A stretch of 64,000 bases of DNA, taken from Nakaseomyces glabratus (Eukaryota > Ascomycota > Saccharomycetes > Saccharomycetales > Saccharomycetaceae). Positions within the stretch are counted from its first letter, which is position 1, and every line of letters begins with the position of its first letter. Both the position numbers and the translations under genes were made by a program. Under the pieces are notes generated by a model that saw only the letters and a list, made by a program, of their open reading frames with translations, was not told the DNA's origin and made no database searches. The DNA is taken from positions 1 to 64,000 of the forward strand of contig NC_088955.1 of NCBI RefSeq assembly GCF_010111755.1, in the 5' to 3' direction. This document shows, piece by piece, positions 45,101 to 55,100 of this stretch.

Positions 45101-45196
45101 CTATAGTTCCTCCTTACTCTTTTATAGTTTTCTCCCCGTACAATTCAATACAAAACAATTCTTTAAATTTCGCTTACTTTGCAATCCAAACTATCT

Positions 45197-45219
45197 GCTT
45201 TTCGCAACAGTTTAATTTT
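45197..45219 (+). promoter_or_regulatory. HO endonuclease recognition site at the Y/Z border
   Basis: Over 23 bases this matches the S. cerevisiae MAT Y/Z junction at all but two positions, including the invariant core CGCAACAGT. It lies 97 bp after the a1 stop codon, as expected. In a silent cassette the site is present but normally protected from cutting. Confidence 0.85.
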
Positions 45220-45245
45220 GCGAGTCCTCGGTGTGGGTTTGTAAA

Positions 45246-45473
45246 TTATATAATGGCCCATGCGTCCTCAGCGCCATGACAGAACTTGGAGCAGGCGACG
45301 GAGGCGGAGAGCGGGTAGTTAGATATAGCTATTTTGTCATCTACATATTCATCAGCAAAGGAGTCGTGGCCTCTCGCCATCGCCCCCACAAATACACATA
45401 CTGATTGCTTATCCCCAAGGTACTCCTGCGGCCTCATCACCTCAGCGTCAAAAGAAAGAGTGACCTTCCAACA
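45246..45473 (-). pseudogene. EMG1: EMG1 (NEP1) C-terminal fragment in the Z region
   Basis: The last 76 codons of the ribosome-biogenesis rRNA methyltransferase Emg1/Nep1, from [10 protein letters not shown] to the stop at 45246-45248. The highly conserved tail [20 protein letters not shown] and CHGAEDAW is intact. Upstream of the Cys codon (45471-45473) similarity ends at once. There is no start and no substrate-binding body, so it cannot be functional. The likely explanation is that EMG1 lies next to the active MAT locus and its 3' end is part of the Z homology copied to HMR. It converges on a1. Confidence 0.82.
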
Positions 45474-46869
45474 GTATGAGAAAGCTTGCAATCAAAGTGT
45501 TCTGATAAATATAAGATCAAAATGAACAGTTCCATATCTTACCTCTCAATTAAAAATACTTCAATATCCAAATCATATCAGCACAATGCTGTTAACTCCA
45601 GTCAGCATTATAACTTGCAATCCATATTTATTCATTGGTACGACTATTATAATATAATCATAAAACACGTATATTTACCTAGAAACGGTAAAGTATAATA
45701 TACGATTGTTTATCAAACCTCACTATCTATTTTAGTTTCATTTTGGCATTCGATAGTGATCAGCACATAATCGTATGTTAGTAGTACAGCCAATATTTGT
45801 ACTGACTTGGATACAAATGAATCACTAAGGTCTCTATATTAGCCTTAACCGATTAGGCAATATTACGTCCTGAAAACACGCATTATCCATTATAAGGCAA
45901 AATCGCTTAGATGTTCCTGTCATGTACAGTAAATCTAATGCAACACAAAAATTAAGAACAGTTTTCTTAGTTTATTTGAAGCATGAGTATTACCATGGGA
46001 GAATTGCAGTATTTTCTTGAAAGTGCGGCACCTAATTACCATTTTGATTGGCTATACGCTAGCTTTTGTGCTGCCCATCGAGCAATTGGTGATTTTTGCA
46101 TATTAATTGTAGATTATCAAATGCTGCTTAAATTATTTTGTATCTTATTTAGCGAATCGCTGTTCAAACTCCTGTGCCCTGAGCAGAATTTGAAAATGTA
46201 ACTATTGGATGCGAAATGCCCAATCAGATGCATTTCCTATAGTCACGAACTCATTTGTAGTGGCTCCAGTGCAATATATGTTATTATCAATCAGTCAGTG
46301 CAATCTAGGATCCATATATCACTTAAGTTTAATGGAATTGATATTCCAACAGAAAGCAAGTTCGATATGGCGCTAATACAGATTCAGGTTTTGTTGTTCT
46401 GTGTCAGCGTTTCAATCATCTGATATAACACTTTTGACATTCATTTCCGTTACTTTCATGCATGTTGCGTATTATTGACCACTTATTTGTGCCTATGTGT
46501 TATTTGCCAATCCAGGCACTGCCTTTTCTAATCTTTAAAAGGCTTCACGAATTCTGAAAATAATCCATCGTTTCGTGAGAGCCTGGGCATTTGATGGGCT
46601 TAACGAAAGCCCGTGAACGAGTTGCGAAGCAAAGCTAGTGCATGTTATACAGTAGATCAATGCTGCACAAGATTGATGAAATGCTTTGATCTGGTTTAAA
46701 ACAGAGGGTGGAAGTGGATAAGATAAGAGGCCTATTGGATTTACATAAAGACTCGGTGTCACCGTATTCTTCGAGATTTCAAAGGACAAAATAAAAACGG
46801 CAGCTTCTATACAGACTGGTAAGGAATTACAGAAATCCGAAGTTTACATGGGACTTGATTGGATATAAG
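45474..46869. other. Spacer between the mating cassette and MDL1
   Basis: About 1.4 kb. Open frames here (45983-46201 and 46205-46423 plus, 46535-46789 minus) are short, and most lack an ATG or any recognisable protein. Silencer sequences, if present, would be expected here or left of 44044, but I cannot name a site with confidence. It ends in a short upstream frame directly before MDL1. Confidence 0.5.
46848..46868 (+). promoter_or_regulatory. Short upstream ORF before MDL1
   Basis: ATG, five sense codons and TAA (M-G-L-D-W-I), ending one base before the MDL1 ATG at 46870. If the mRNA starts upstream of 46848 it could lower MDL1 translation; the transcription start is not visible from sequence. 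Confidence 0.4.
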
Positions 46870-48696
46870 ATGTTTGCTAGAGGATCGAGATTATTTTTAT
46901 ACAGGCCTGTTATACATAGGAATTCCTCCACAAAAACCGATCTAAAGAAGACACAGACATGGACTCAAGTGAAGCAGTTATTGCGATTAGCTAAGCCGGA
47001 GAGAAAGTACATAGCAGGAGCTGTAGGGCTTATAGCGGTTTCAAGTGCAGTTAGTATGAGTCTTCCTTCTGTGATTGGAACGTTGATAGATCATGCATCC
47101 ACGCCAGATGCGCCTATTTATGGCTTGACTAGGAATCAGTTTCTGCTGGCACTGGGATCGGTTTTTGTTGTTGGAGCCATTGCAAATTCGGGTCGAATAA
47201 TTATACTAAAGATTACAGGTGAGAAGTTAGTTGCTCGATTGAGGACAAAGACAATGAAATCCATGCTTTCACAGGATGCTACCTTTTTAGATAAACATAG
47301 AGTGGGCGACTTGATCTCCCGACTCTCATCTGATGCATCAATTGTCTCAAAAAGTGTAACTTCCAATTTGTCTGACGGTTGTAGAGCAACGTTACAAGGT
47401 GTTGTAGGCATTGGTATGATGACATATATATCATTGAAACTAACTACTGTAATGACAATGATGGTACCACCTCTGGGAATTCTGGCCATGCTATATGGTG
47501 GCAAGATCAAGAAAATATCCAGGCAATTACAGGATAAAGTGGGTCAACTATCAAAAACAAGTGAGGAACAATTGAACTCCCTAAAAACTGTGCAAGCGTA
47601 TGCAGGTGAAAGGAAAGAACTACAAAGATATTCGAATGAGGTTAGGAGTGTTTTCAACATTGGAGTGAAAGAAGCAGTGGCCTCTGCTTTGTTTTTTGGA
47701 AGCACAGGTCTAATTGGTAATATTGCTATGATAGGCCTACTTCTCGTGGGGACGGCAGATAGTTCGATTACCCTTGGCGAGCTGTCTAGTTTCATGATGT
47801 ATGGTGTTTATACGGGTTCATCAGTGTTTGGGTTAACTGGATTTTATTCGGAGCTAATGAAAGGTTGTGGTGCTGCAGAACGTGTATTGGAATTACAAAA
47901 TATGAAAACTAAAATCTCTCCAACAAAAGGTATCTCTCCTCCAAAAACTTTGAAGGGGTTACCTATCACATTCAACAATGTGTCATTTGCGTATTCGAAT
48001 GGAAAATCGGTACTGTCAGAGATGAACTTTCAAATACATCCCGGTGAACATGTTTGTTTTGTAGGTGGTTCGGGTTGTGGTAAGTCTACTATCAGTTCAT
48101 TGCTACTACGTTATTATAGGACTGGGTCAGGGAATATTAGCATTGGTAACTATGATATATCAGCGTTTAATTTAAGAAAATACCGTCGTATGCTAGGTGT
48201 TGTTCAACAGGAGCCATTACTTTTCAATGGTACTATACTGGATAATATTACCTACGGGCTTCATGACAAATCCTTAACTGACCTAAACATGGCGTTAAAA
48301 GCAGCCAATTGTGATCAATTTATTAAAGAGTCTCACATGGGACTAGATACCTTGGTAGGTCCTAGAGGTGCTCAATTGTCTGGGGGGCAAAGACAGCGTA
48401 TAGCCCTTGCGAGAGTGTTCCTGCAAAATCCAGATATCTTGATCCTGGATGAAGCAACTAGTGCATTAGATACAAAAAGCGAGGATATCATAAATAAGGA
48501 ACTACAGAGGAGACAAGAGGCTGGGATGACTACCATTTCCATTGCACACAGATTGTCGACCATTCGTCATAGTTCTAGAGTCATCGTTATCGAGGATGGT
48601 AGAGTTGTCGAAAGTGGCTCATTCGATCAACTAAGGTCTACAAGAGATAGTGAGTTAAATAAACTGTTAAAAGAGGGTCTGGAACATCATAAATAG
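46870..48696 (+). CDS. MDL1: Mitochondrial ABC half-transporter Mdl1
   Basis: 608 residues from the ATG at 46870; the open frame extends only to a TTG upstream. The N-terminus is Arg-rich without acidic residues (MFARGSRLFLYRP), fitting a mitochondrial targeting sequence. A six-helix membrane domain (about 45-340) is followed by one nucleotide-binding domain: Walker A GGSGCGKST at about 399, signature LSGGQ at about 503, Walker B ILILDEATSALD at about 523 and the switch His at about 560. Residue matches such as LFFGSTGLIGN and GELSSFMMYGVYTGSS point to Mdl1 rather than Mdl2. In S. cerevisiae Mdl1 exports peptides made by inner-membrane m-AAA proteolysis. It is shorter than S. cerevisiae Mdl1 (695). 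It interrupts the HMR-OCA4 neighbourhood seen in S. cerevisiae. Confidence 0.95.
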   Translation: MFARGSRLFLYRPVIHRNSSTKTDLKKTQTWTQVKQLLRLAKPERKYIAGAVGLIAVSSAVSMSLPSVIGTLIDHASTPDAPIYGLTRNQFLLALGSVFVVGAIANSGRIIILKITGEKLVARLRTKTMKSMLSQDATFLDKHRVGDLISRLSSDASIVSKSVTSNLSDGCRATLQGVVGIGMMTYISLKLTTVMTMMVPPLGILAMLYGGKIKKISRQLQDKVGQLSKTSEEQLNSLKTVQAYAGERKELQRYSNEVRSVFNIGVKEAVASALFFGSTGLIGNIAMIGLLLVGTADSSITLGELSSFMMYGVYTGSSVFGLTGFYSELMKGCGAAERVLELQNMKTKISPTKGISPPKTLKGLPITFNNVSFAYSNGKSVLSEMNFQIHPGEHVCFVGGSGCGKSTISSLLLRYYRTGSGNISIGNYDISAFNLRKYRRMLGVVQQEPLLFNGTILDNITYGLHDKSLTDLNMALKAANCDQFIKESHMGLDTLVGPRGAQLSGGQRQRIALARVFLQNPDILILDEATSALDTKSEDIINKELQRRQEAGMTTISIAHRLSTIRHSSRVIVIEDGRVVESGSFDQLRSTRDSELNKLLKEGLEHHK

Positions 48697-49253
48697 GATC
48701 CTCAATAGCTGGATATGCATAAAGAAGAATTGTCGAAAGGGAACCAGAACTGTCAAAAATCACTCTATTACATTAATGGCATGCATTCTTGATGACCCGC
48801 TAATTTCAAAGGTTATTTTTATTATCTCGAATATTAGTTATGTCTATCACAGACTTCAGTTTGTAAATATTTAATGATTCCAATTAATATCTATTCTTTC
48901 GCAAATGTAATATTACATTGTACGACATTATAGAAAGAAATCAGTGATGAACTGTAGGATTTGATGGGCTCACAATCAAAATGAAATCATAATAGTCACT
49001 TCGATCTAGCTTCTATCAACTGATTATGAGATAGTAGTTCGGTTTTCTTGATTGTGTGAGCGTTTTAAGGAAGCAGATCCATGTTACAACAGTGACGGTT
49101 GCTTACCCATAGCGTGCAATTTGAAAAAAGCAAGTCTCCTTAGGGCGATCATTATTAAATCGAGTCCTTAAAAGAGAGGTAACTAGATATTGGGGGTAAG
49201 GAGTTTGTTGGCAACGAATAAAACGGATAGTTATTATTAATTAATAGACAATC
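48697..49253. other. Intergenic MDL1-OCA4
   Basis: About 560 bp, 3' flank of MDL1 and promoter of OCA4. I see no gene and no site I can name. Confidence 0.6.
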
Positions 49254-50369
49254 ATGCTTGTTCCACCAGCTAGCTTTGGTATTGCCGAAGAGGGCATATA
49301 TAGGTGTTCGAAAGTGGAAACATTAAACTTGTCATTCTTAGAGGGTTTGAACTTAAAGACAGTAATATTTGTTGGTGGTACGGAGCCATCAAAATTCTTT
49401 AAGGAATTTTTCACTAGATCATCAATTGAATGGACTGCAATTAGAACAGCAGATTTTTCCACTGTGGGCTCGCCTTTGAAGAATGATTTAAGCCTTGTAT
49501 CCCCACACTCTTACCAAAAAATGCATTCAGATGAAGATACACAATCTAGAGAATCCCTAGGGGAAGATGGAGAATCCATTCATAGCGGGACAAGTTTAAC
49601 TATAGGAATGAACAAGGTAATTTCTCCCCAGAAGATGGCATATCATTTCTCTGATAGTGATGATCTCATGCTAATAAAAAGTAAGAGCCTGCAAAGAATT
49701 TTTGAAAAGTTACTAGATAGAAAGAACTACAATACACTGCTTGTGGACAAAACTTCTTTGGTAATTGGCATCCTGCGGAAAATACAAAAATGGAATATAA
49801 GTTCAATTATTAATGAATATAGATTATTTGCTGGAAAGAATAGAGGATACTTTGCTGAAACTTTTCTTGAAATGATTCAAATCAAAATAGAACAAACAAT
49901 CGAAGAGCGCAGTTTGGATGAACAACAAATAGACACAATTGTTAGTGAAGAGCAGCAACTCCCGTGCGTCGAACACAAGTCGAATCCCGTTGAACTAGTT
50001 GATGAAGACTTACTTTGCGACGAACCAGAGGTACCAGAGAGACAGCTACATATTGTTGAGGAAGCTGAAAGAAAAAATAGAATTAAAGACATCCCAAGGG
50101 TAAATAACATATTAATAAGTGATACGTCAACATCTTCATCAGATCTGGGTATATTTGGTCACCGTTATAGACTCGCTTTCACTCAAAAGGAGCAGGGCCA
50201 ATATGAGTATTATAAGTCACAAGACGGTAATGATGATATAGAGACAGTCTGTCTCAAAATTCCCAAAGAAAACGACTTGCCGGGCTGGTTTAAGTTCCAA
50301 AGAGATTTATGGGAACAAGAAAATATTCCTCAAATACATCATTTTTATAAAGAACAGATATATATATAA
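49254..50369 (+). CDS. OCA4: Oca4, dual-specificity phosphatase-like protein
   Basis: 371 residues. The N-terminus MLVPPASFGIAEEGIYRCSK and the C-terminal half (SSDLGIFGHRYRLAF, FQRDLWEQEN) match S. cerevisiae Oca4 closely. The family (Oca1, Oca2, Oca4, Oca6, Siw14) has a tyrosine/inositol-pyrophosphatase fold, and S. cerevisiae members form a complex linked to cell-cycle arrest after oxidation and to nutrient signalling. At the place of the catalytic Cys-X5-Arg loop this protein has LLVDKTSLVIG (about 162-172), without the Cys, as in S. cerevisiae Oca4, so it is probably catalytically dead. Residues about 85-120 and 215-275 are low-complexity inserts. Gene order next to CDC50 is conserved with S. 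cerevisiae. Confidence 0.95.
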   Translation: MLVPPASFGIAEEGIYRCSKVETLNLSFLEGLNLKTVIFVGGTEPSKFFKEFFTRSSIEWTAIRTADFSTVGSPLKNDLSLVSPHSYQKMHSDEDTQSRESLGEDGESIHSGTSLTIGMNKVISPQKMAYHFSDSDDLMLIKSKSLQRIFEKLLDRKNYNTLLVDKTSLVIGILRKIQKWNISSIINEYRLFAGKNRGYFAETFLEMIQIKIEQTIEERSLDEQQIDTIVSEEQQLPCVEHKSNPVELVDEDLLCDEPEVPERQLHIVEEAERKNRIKDIPRVNNILISDTSTSSSDLGIFGHRYRLAFTQKEQGQYEYYKSQDGNDDIETVCLKIPKENDLPGWFKFQRDLWEQENIPQIHHFYKEQIYI

Positions 50370-50513
50370 CTGTGCATAGCATTCACGAAAGACTTCATGA
50401 CCTGAGAATTAAGCTGCTTTTTCTAGCACAATGACTCTGTAGGCTGAGCCAGATACTAAGACGAAAAGAATTAGGATAGAATTCTCCAGTAAAAATATGA
50501 TCCTGTTGAATTA

Positions 50514-51680
50514 CTACAGAATCTCCCGCAGTGCCAAGTCGTTATTATCTCTAGAATCAGTCTCTTCATCAAATTTCAAAAATGCGTGGTCACCCATTGC
50601 TCTAGGCTGAAAGAATAATTTGATAATAAAGATTAATGCCAATAAGCCTGACAAACAAGAAACGATTAAGTAAACAACACCAAGGGACATATTTCTGCCA
50701 CCAATGACACTATTTGTTGTTAGTACAAAGGACTTTGATCCTCCAAAGTACGATATGGGATAATGTAAGCCAATAGCCATGCTGTATGTACCTTTCGGCA
50801 ATGGTGCCGTTTCATTTTTTAAAGCGAGTTTATAAAACTTCGGTAAAGCTGCAGTACGCATCCAGACTTGAAATTCCTCCCACTCATGTATATTAGGAAT
50901 ATTATCCTCAGTGTATCCATCAGGAAATCTCTCACGCCAATTAGGAGGTGGTATAATTTGAGAAGCATTGTATGTAGTTTTCTTGAACCTTTTTCTATCG
51001 ATGCTCCATGATATTTTTTTGTTTGTAAGCTCATAGTCTGAGTTAGAGTCACCAACTGCCTTCAATTGTTGGTCAAAGGTATCATTGAACATAGAATTTG
51101 CAATCATACCACAAGGGTAAACTATCTTATCACCCTCCGCGCGAAGAGGTCTACAAGCCGTGGTTAATTCATCTTTGGATAAGGCCTTCCCCAGGAGCTG
51201 CTTATAGTCAAATGACTCAACATATCTTCTATGGTTCTGGTAGAAATTGGTTAATTTGTAGTATATATAAACAGAATCCTTGATATCATCCGGTATCTCG
51301 AATTCAAGAATACACTTGGATTCGTCATCTTCATTCTCTAACTTCCATCTGGCCTTGCTAGCTACCTTGTGTTTAAAGTTGTGATGAACATACTTTTTCG
51401 GTATATCTGTAAAATCGCCTGTGTTTGCCTTGGTCGAGCAGTGGCTATAGTCAATTGTGAGGTCCTGAACACCTTTGGCACTCAATATTAGACCTACGCC
51501 AATTGGTGTGAATATGCAAGCATAGAATATTAGCAATGGAAGTACACTCTGCGGTGATAGTATTGGCTGCCATGATTTCAATCTCTGTTGTCTAAAGGCT
51601 GTATTGGGGGGTTTATTGGATTTGTGTTCGGTGCCCATAAGCGAATCCTCCGGTTCAGCAGCCTTTTTGAAGAACCACAT
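50514..51680 (-). CDS. CDC50: Cdc50, flippase subunit
   Basis: 388 residues from the ATG at 51678-51680, the usual length for the family. There are two membrane spans (about 47-68 and 331-356) with cytosolic N- and C-termini around a large lumenal domain that holds conserved cysteines and Asn-X-Ser/Thr sites. Cdc50 is the non-catalytic partner of the P4-ATPase Drs2, which flips phosphatidylserine at the trans-Golgi and early endosome. The family also includes Lem3 and Crf1; position beside CDC39 and OCA4, as on S. cerevisiae chromosome III, identifies this copy as CDC50. It is convergent with OCA4 (144 bp apart) and on the same strand as CDC39. Confidence 0.95.
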   Translation of the reverse strand: MWFFKKAAEPEDSLMGTEHKSNKPPNTAFRQQRLKSWQPILSPQSVLPLLIFYACIFTPIGVGLILSAKGVQDLTIDYSHCSTKANTGDFTDIPKKYVHHNFKHKVASKARWKLENEDDESKCILEFEIPDDIKDSVYIYYKLTNFYQNHRRYVESFDYKQLLGKALSKDELTTACRPLRAEGDKIVYPCGMIANSMFNDTFDQQLKAVGDSNSDYELTNKKISWSIDRKRFKKTTYNASQIIPPPNWRERFPDGYTEDNIPNIHEWEEFQVWMRTAALPKFYKLALKNETAPLPKGTYSMAIGLHYPISYFGGSKSFVLTTNSVIGGRNMSLGVVYLIVSCLSGLLALIFIIKLFFQPRAMGDHAFLKFDEETDSRDNNDLALREIL

Positions 51681-52145
51681 TTCAGGCCAATTCTTCTCTC
51701 TTGTTACAAAAAGCTTTCAAATTTCAGTTAACACCTGATGCTGGTGGTAATTGTAAGTTACTATATTAACCATAAACATTTCTAATTTTTTAGGCCATCA
51801 GTTGTGACTTATTATTGAAATTTGGTGGAGCAGGAATGATTTAAAACTAAAAACCCGAAATGATCGAGTTTGACGGTGAATATTTGGTATCGATGATGGA
51901 AGCTCTCAGACTTGTAGTCAATACCGGAATAAGTTCTTGACAAGCCATAATGGTTATGAGGACGCTTTTGGCAGCTGCGTTAGATGATCTGTGTTGCTGC
52001 GAGCAGCATGGTCTTAAAGTCTTTTCTTTACTGACATTTGATATGTCAAATTCTTTTATGTTTGGCAGTGAATATAATGGCGATTCTTTATAATATTGTT
52101 TATCGACAAGATCTATTTCTATTTAGAATAATTACATTCAACTAT
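51681..52145. other. Intergenic CDC39-CDC50
   Basis: About 465 bp carrying the CDC39 3' end and the CDC50 promoter. I see no additional gene. Confidence 0.6.
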
Positions 52146-55100
52146 TTAAGCATTAATTGGTTGTGGTTGAGTTTGTGAATTCAAGTCCACATCATTAAGT
52201 GGGGTGGCAACTGACATTGCATTTGCGTGTTTAATAAGTTGCTTGAAGATGAGCTGGACCTCCGATTGGGATTTCACGCACTCAAGTTCCAATATTTCAA
52301 CGTCTTTGTTCGTAATCAAAGTGTGCATCATCATGGTTACACCCCAGGTGTGAGGTTTGTTGACAATTAGTCTTTCTAATAGTACTCTTAGGATGAGTTC
52401 CCTCACAATATCCAATTGATCATCCCATTCCTTCGAGATGAACATTTCCTTGATTACAAAACTAAACCAATACGTGTGGATGTTAGGATATCTTAATTGT
52501 TCAATAATGGATTGTATCATTTGATATTTGATTTCAGCTTTACCTTCCTTGATAATCTCAAATAATAGAGTATAGTAAGACGATTTTGTGTTGAAGATGG
52601 CATTCGATGAAGTTTTTTCATTCTCCAAGCCAGCCTCGATACCAGTGTGAAGGACAATAGCCCTAATTAGCTTTTGGTTAACTGATACTGCCTCGTAACC
52701 AAGGCAATTTTTCCTGTGTTTTTCATCAGAGTATAAACCATTTACAACAGTCCTCAACAAGGAACTCGAAGGGATACGGAGATAGTTGTCAACAGGCTTC
52801 TTTAAGTTCCTCAAGTCAGCTACAGGGTCGTAGTAAACATTTGGAACAGTTTGACATTCTGGCATATCCTTCATATGAACATTCTGATCAAACGGATTAG
52901 GGATGGAGATGCCACGAGGAATGGCTGATAAGATGACATTCTTTAGTTGGAAATACGTTTGCGGCAAGGCGTTCATTAATTCGTAATGATTCTCGATCAA
53001 AAATTCAGGATAGTCATTTGATATTGCCAGCATTATACGGAGTGCCCCTTTATAAATGACTGATACAGCATCCGAAACAGAATTCTTTTTGGTATACTTG
53101 TCCAGAAATAAGAACAAATCCATCATTAAAATCATTAAATTTTTCCAACCCTTTTTATCAGAAAGTCTCAACATTTCTGGTAAGAACATCCTATGAGACA
53201 ACAAAGTCACCCATGCAAATGAAAAGCCAGTAAAAGCAAATGGCTGTAATGAATGTAGATATAGGGCAAAAGTGTTATAAAATTCAGCATCAAATTGTTG
53301 TAGGTCTTTACGATTGTCAGAATTTTTAACATTAACAAATTTGTGGGTTCTAATCTGTGACCATTCGTACAATAAATTAGATAATAATCTGAAGTAAGGT
53401 CTTTCATTGAAGGTTGTGTTAGTTTCACCATGATCTTTAGCAAACACTAGCAATATCACTGAAAGAATCATATTGAAATAGTCCCCTCTAGAGCAATCAT
53501 TCCAATTCTGATGGATTAGCAGTTTGATAATCATCTTGCTTAACGCATCAATAGATACAAATACATCTCCAGTTGGGTCACTCTTCTTAAATGAGTAAAT
53601 TGACAACTCTAAGGCTGATTTGAAAAATACTATGACATTATCACTTTCAGATAAAATTCCTGCATCCATCATTTGAGAGATGAAGGCCAAAGTAATGGCA
53701 TCATCAGATTCAACCCTTTGTAGAAGTTTCACCCATTCTGTAAAAATCAAGAAATAGTGCTCCTTCTTGGTGATTTCAATGTCTTCCTTAATTGGGAGAA
53801 TCGCTTTATTTTCATACTTAGAGATAAATTCTTGAGAGTCTTTAGAATTTAATTTTGATAGGTAAATAACGGAGTTTATCAAATCCATTCTCATAAGAAT
53901 AGGATCTTCAGATAAAATGCTTTCTTCTATCAGCTTTATAGTGAAATCCACGGAGTTCTCCATTCCAGAAGCCATCGCTTTCACCAAGACGTTGTCTAAT
54001 TCATAGGGATCAATTAGATTAACTTCAATCAGCGACTTAATGACAGCCAGGTTAAACTTCCTGCTATCTAATGCATATACTAACCACCATACAACATCTT
54101 TCCTAGCTACCAATGAAAGAGAGCAGAGTTTTTCTAGTAGCAAAGATAATACCTCTCTACAAAGAGGGCTTTCACTAGTCGCAAACAAGCTATTGACTAC
54201 AGCTTGAGAGACTTTCAATGCCAGTTGATCTTTCTGGACGCTCTTTGCAATGAATGTCAAAATTTGGAAGATAATTCCATCTATCTGGTTCTTCTCCCCT
54301 AATTCTTTTAGTGAATTCTTATCGGCATTTTCTTTGATTAATGCAACTAAGGAATCCATTAAATGCACCAGGATCCTGTGGTTTTGTTCTAGTTCTGATT
54401 GGACATTATTAACAAGATGTGGATTTCTTATTGGCATTTGAGCTTGGGCGGGACCCAAAGGTTGTCTGTTCGCAGTAGTTTGAATGTTTTGTGGGATATT
54501 TTGAACAGGTTCTGCAGGAATAGATTGTGGTGTGTTAACCGACTGATTTTGGTTGGCTATAGTCATCGCATGATTATCAGGAAAGAAGTTGCCAAATTCT
54601 TCGTACAGCTTGAATTGTTGTGGGGTTACACCATTATTTTTGATACCTAGCGGATCGGGTAACGCAAGTGAGTATGGATTAGTGTTGGGAGTTATAAATG
54701 GTTGGTCCGATCTCCTTTCTTTATGATAGCGGCGTATGGCTATGGCCTGTATCAATTGTTCACGAAGCTCTTGTACAGCTTTATCAACCGCAGCTAATTC
54801 GACTAAATTCAACGCTAAGCCGATGTTGTCATTTATGGCGGTATCTAGTTCCTCTAGCGGATTACTAGACAACCCCATCATGTTAGGAAGCAGTGACTGA
54901 GTGGTTGAACGTAAGCTTTCTTTCAACGGATCATAGGCTGTTGCCCTTGATAAACTCTTTGCCAGTTGACGAACCATCGTGATTGCAGCTGCCTTTAGTT
55001 TATTCTCATCAGGCTCGGTGGCAAAATCTTTGGACACAATTTTAGTTGTAGTTATAACAGCAATATTCGCAGATTTTTCAACTACTGGGCCCAATACTTC

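Larger units (their letters stand above)
44044..45473. other. HMRa mating-type cassette (X, Ya, Z)
   Basis: The a-type cassette consists of an X part carrying the alpha2-homologous frame (left limit unknown, at or before 44044), the Ya part (roughly 44530-45205) and a Z part from the HO-like site to about 45473, where EMG1 similarity stops. Synteny with OCA4, CDC50 and CDC39 identifies it as HMR rather than MAT. The X side faces the telomere. Confidence 0.85.

Noticed and set aside
46535..46789. An 84-codon minus frame upstream of MDL1
   Set aside because: TTG start and no similarity I can recognise.
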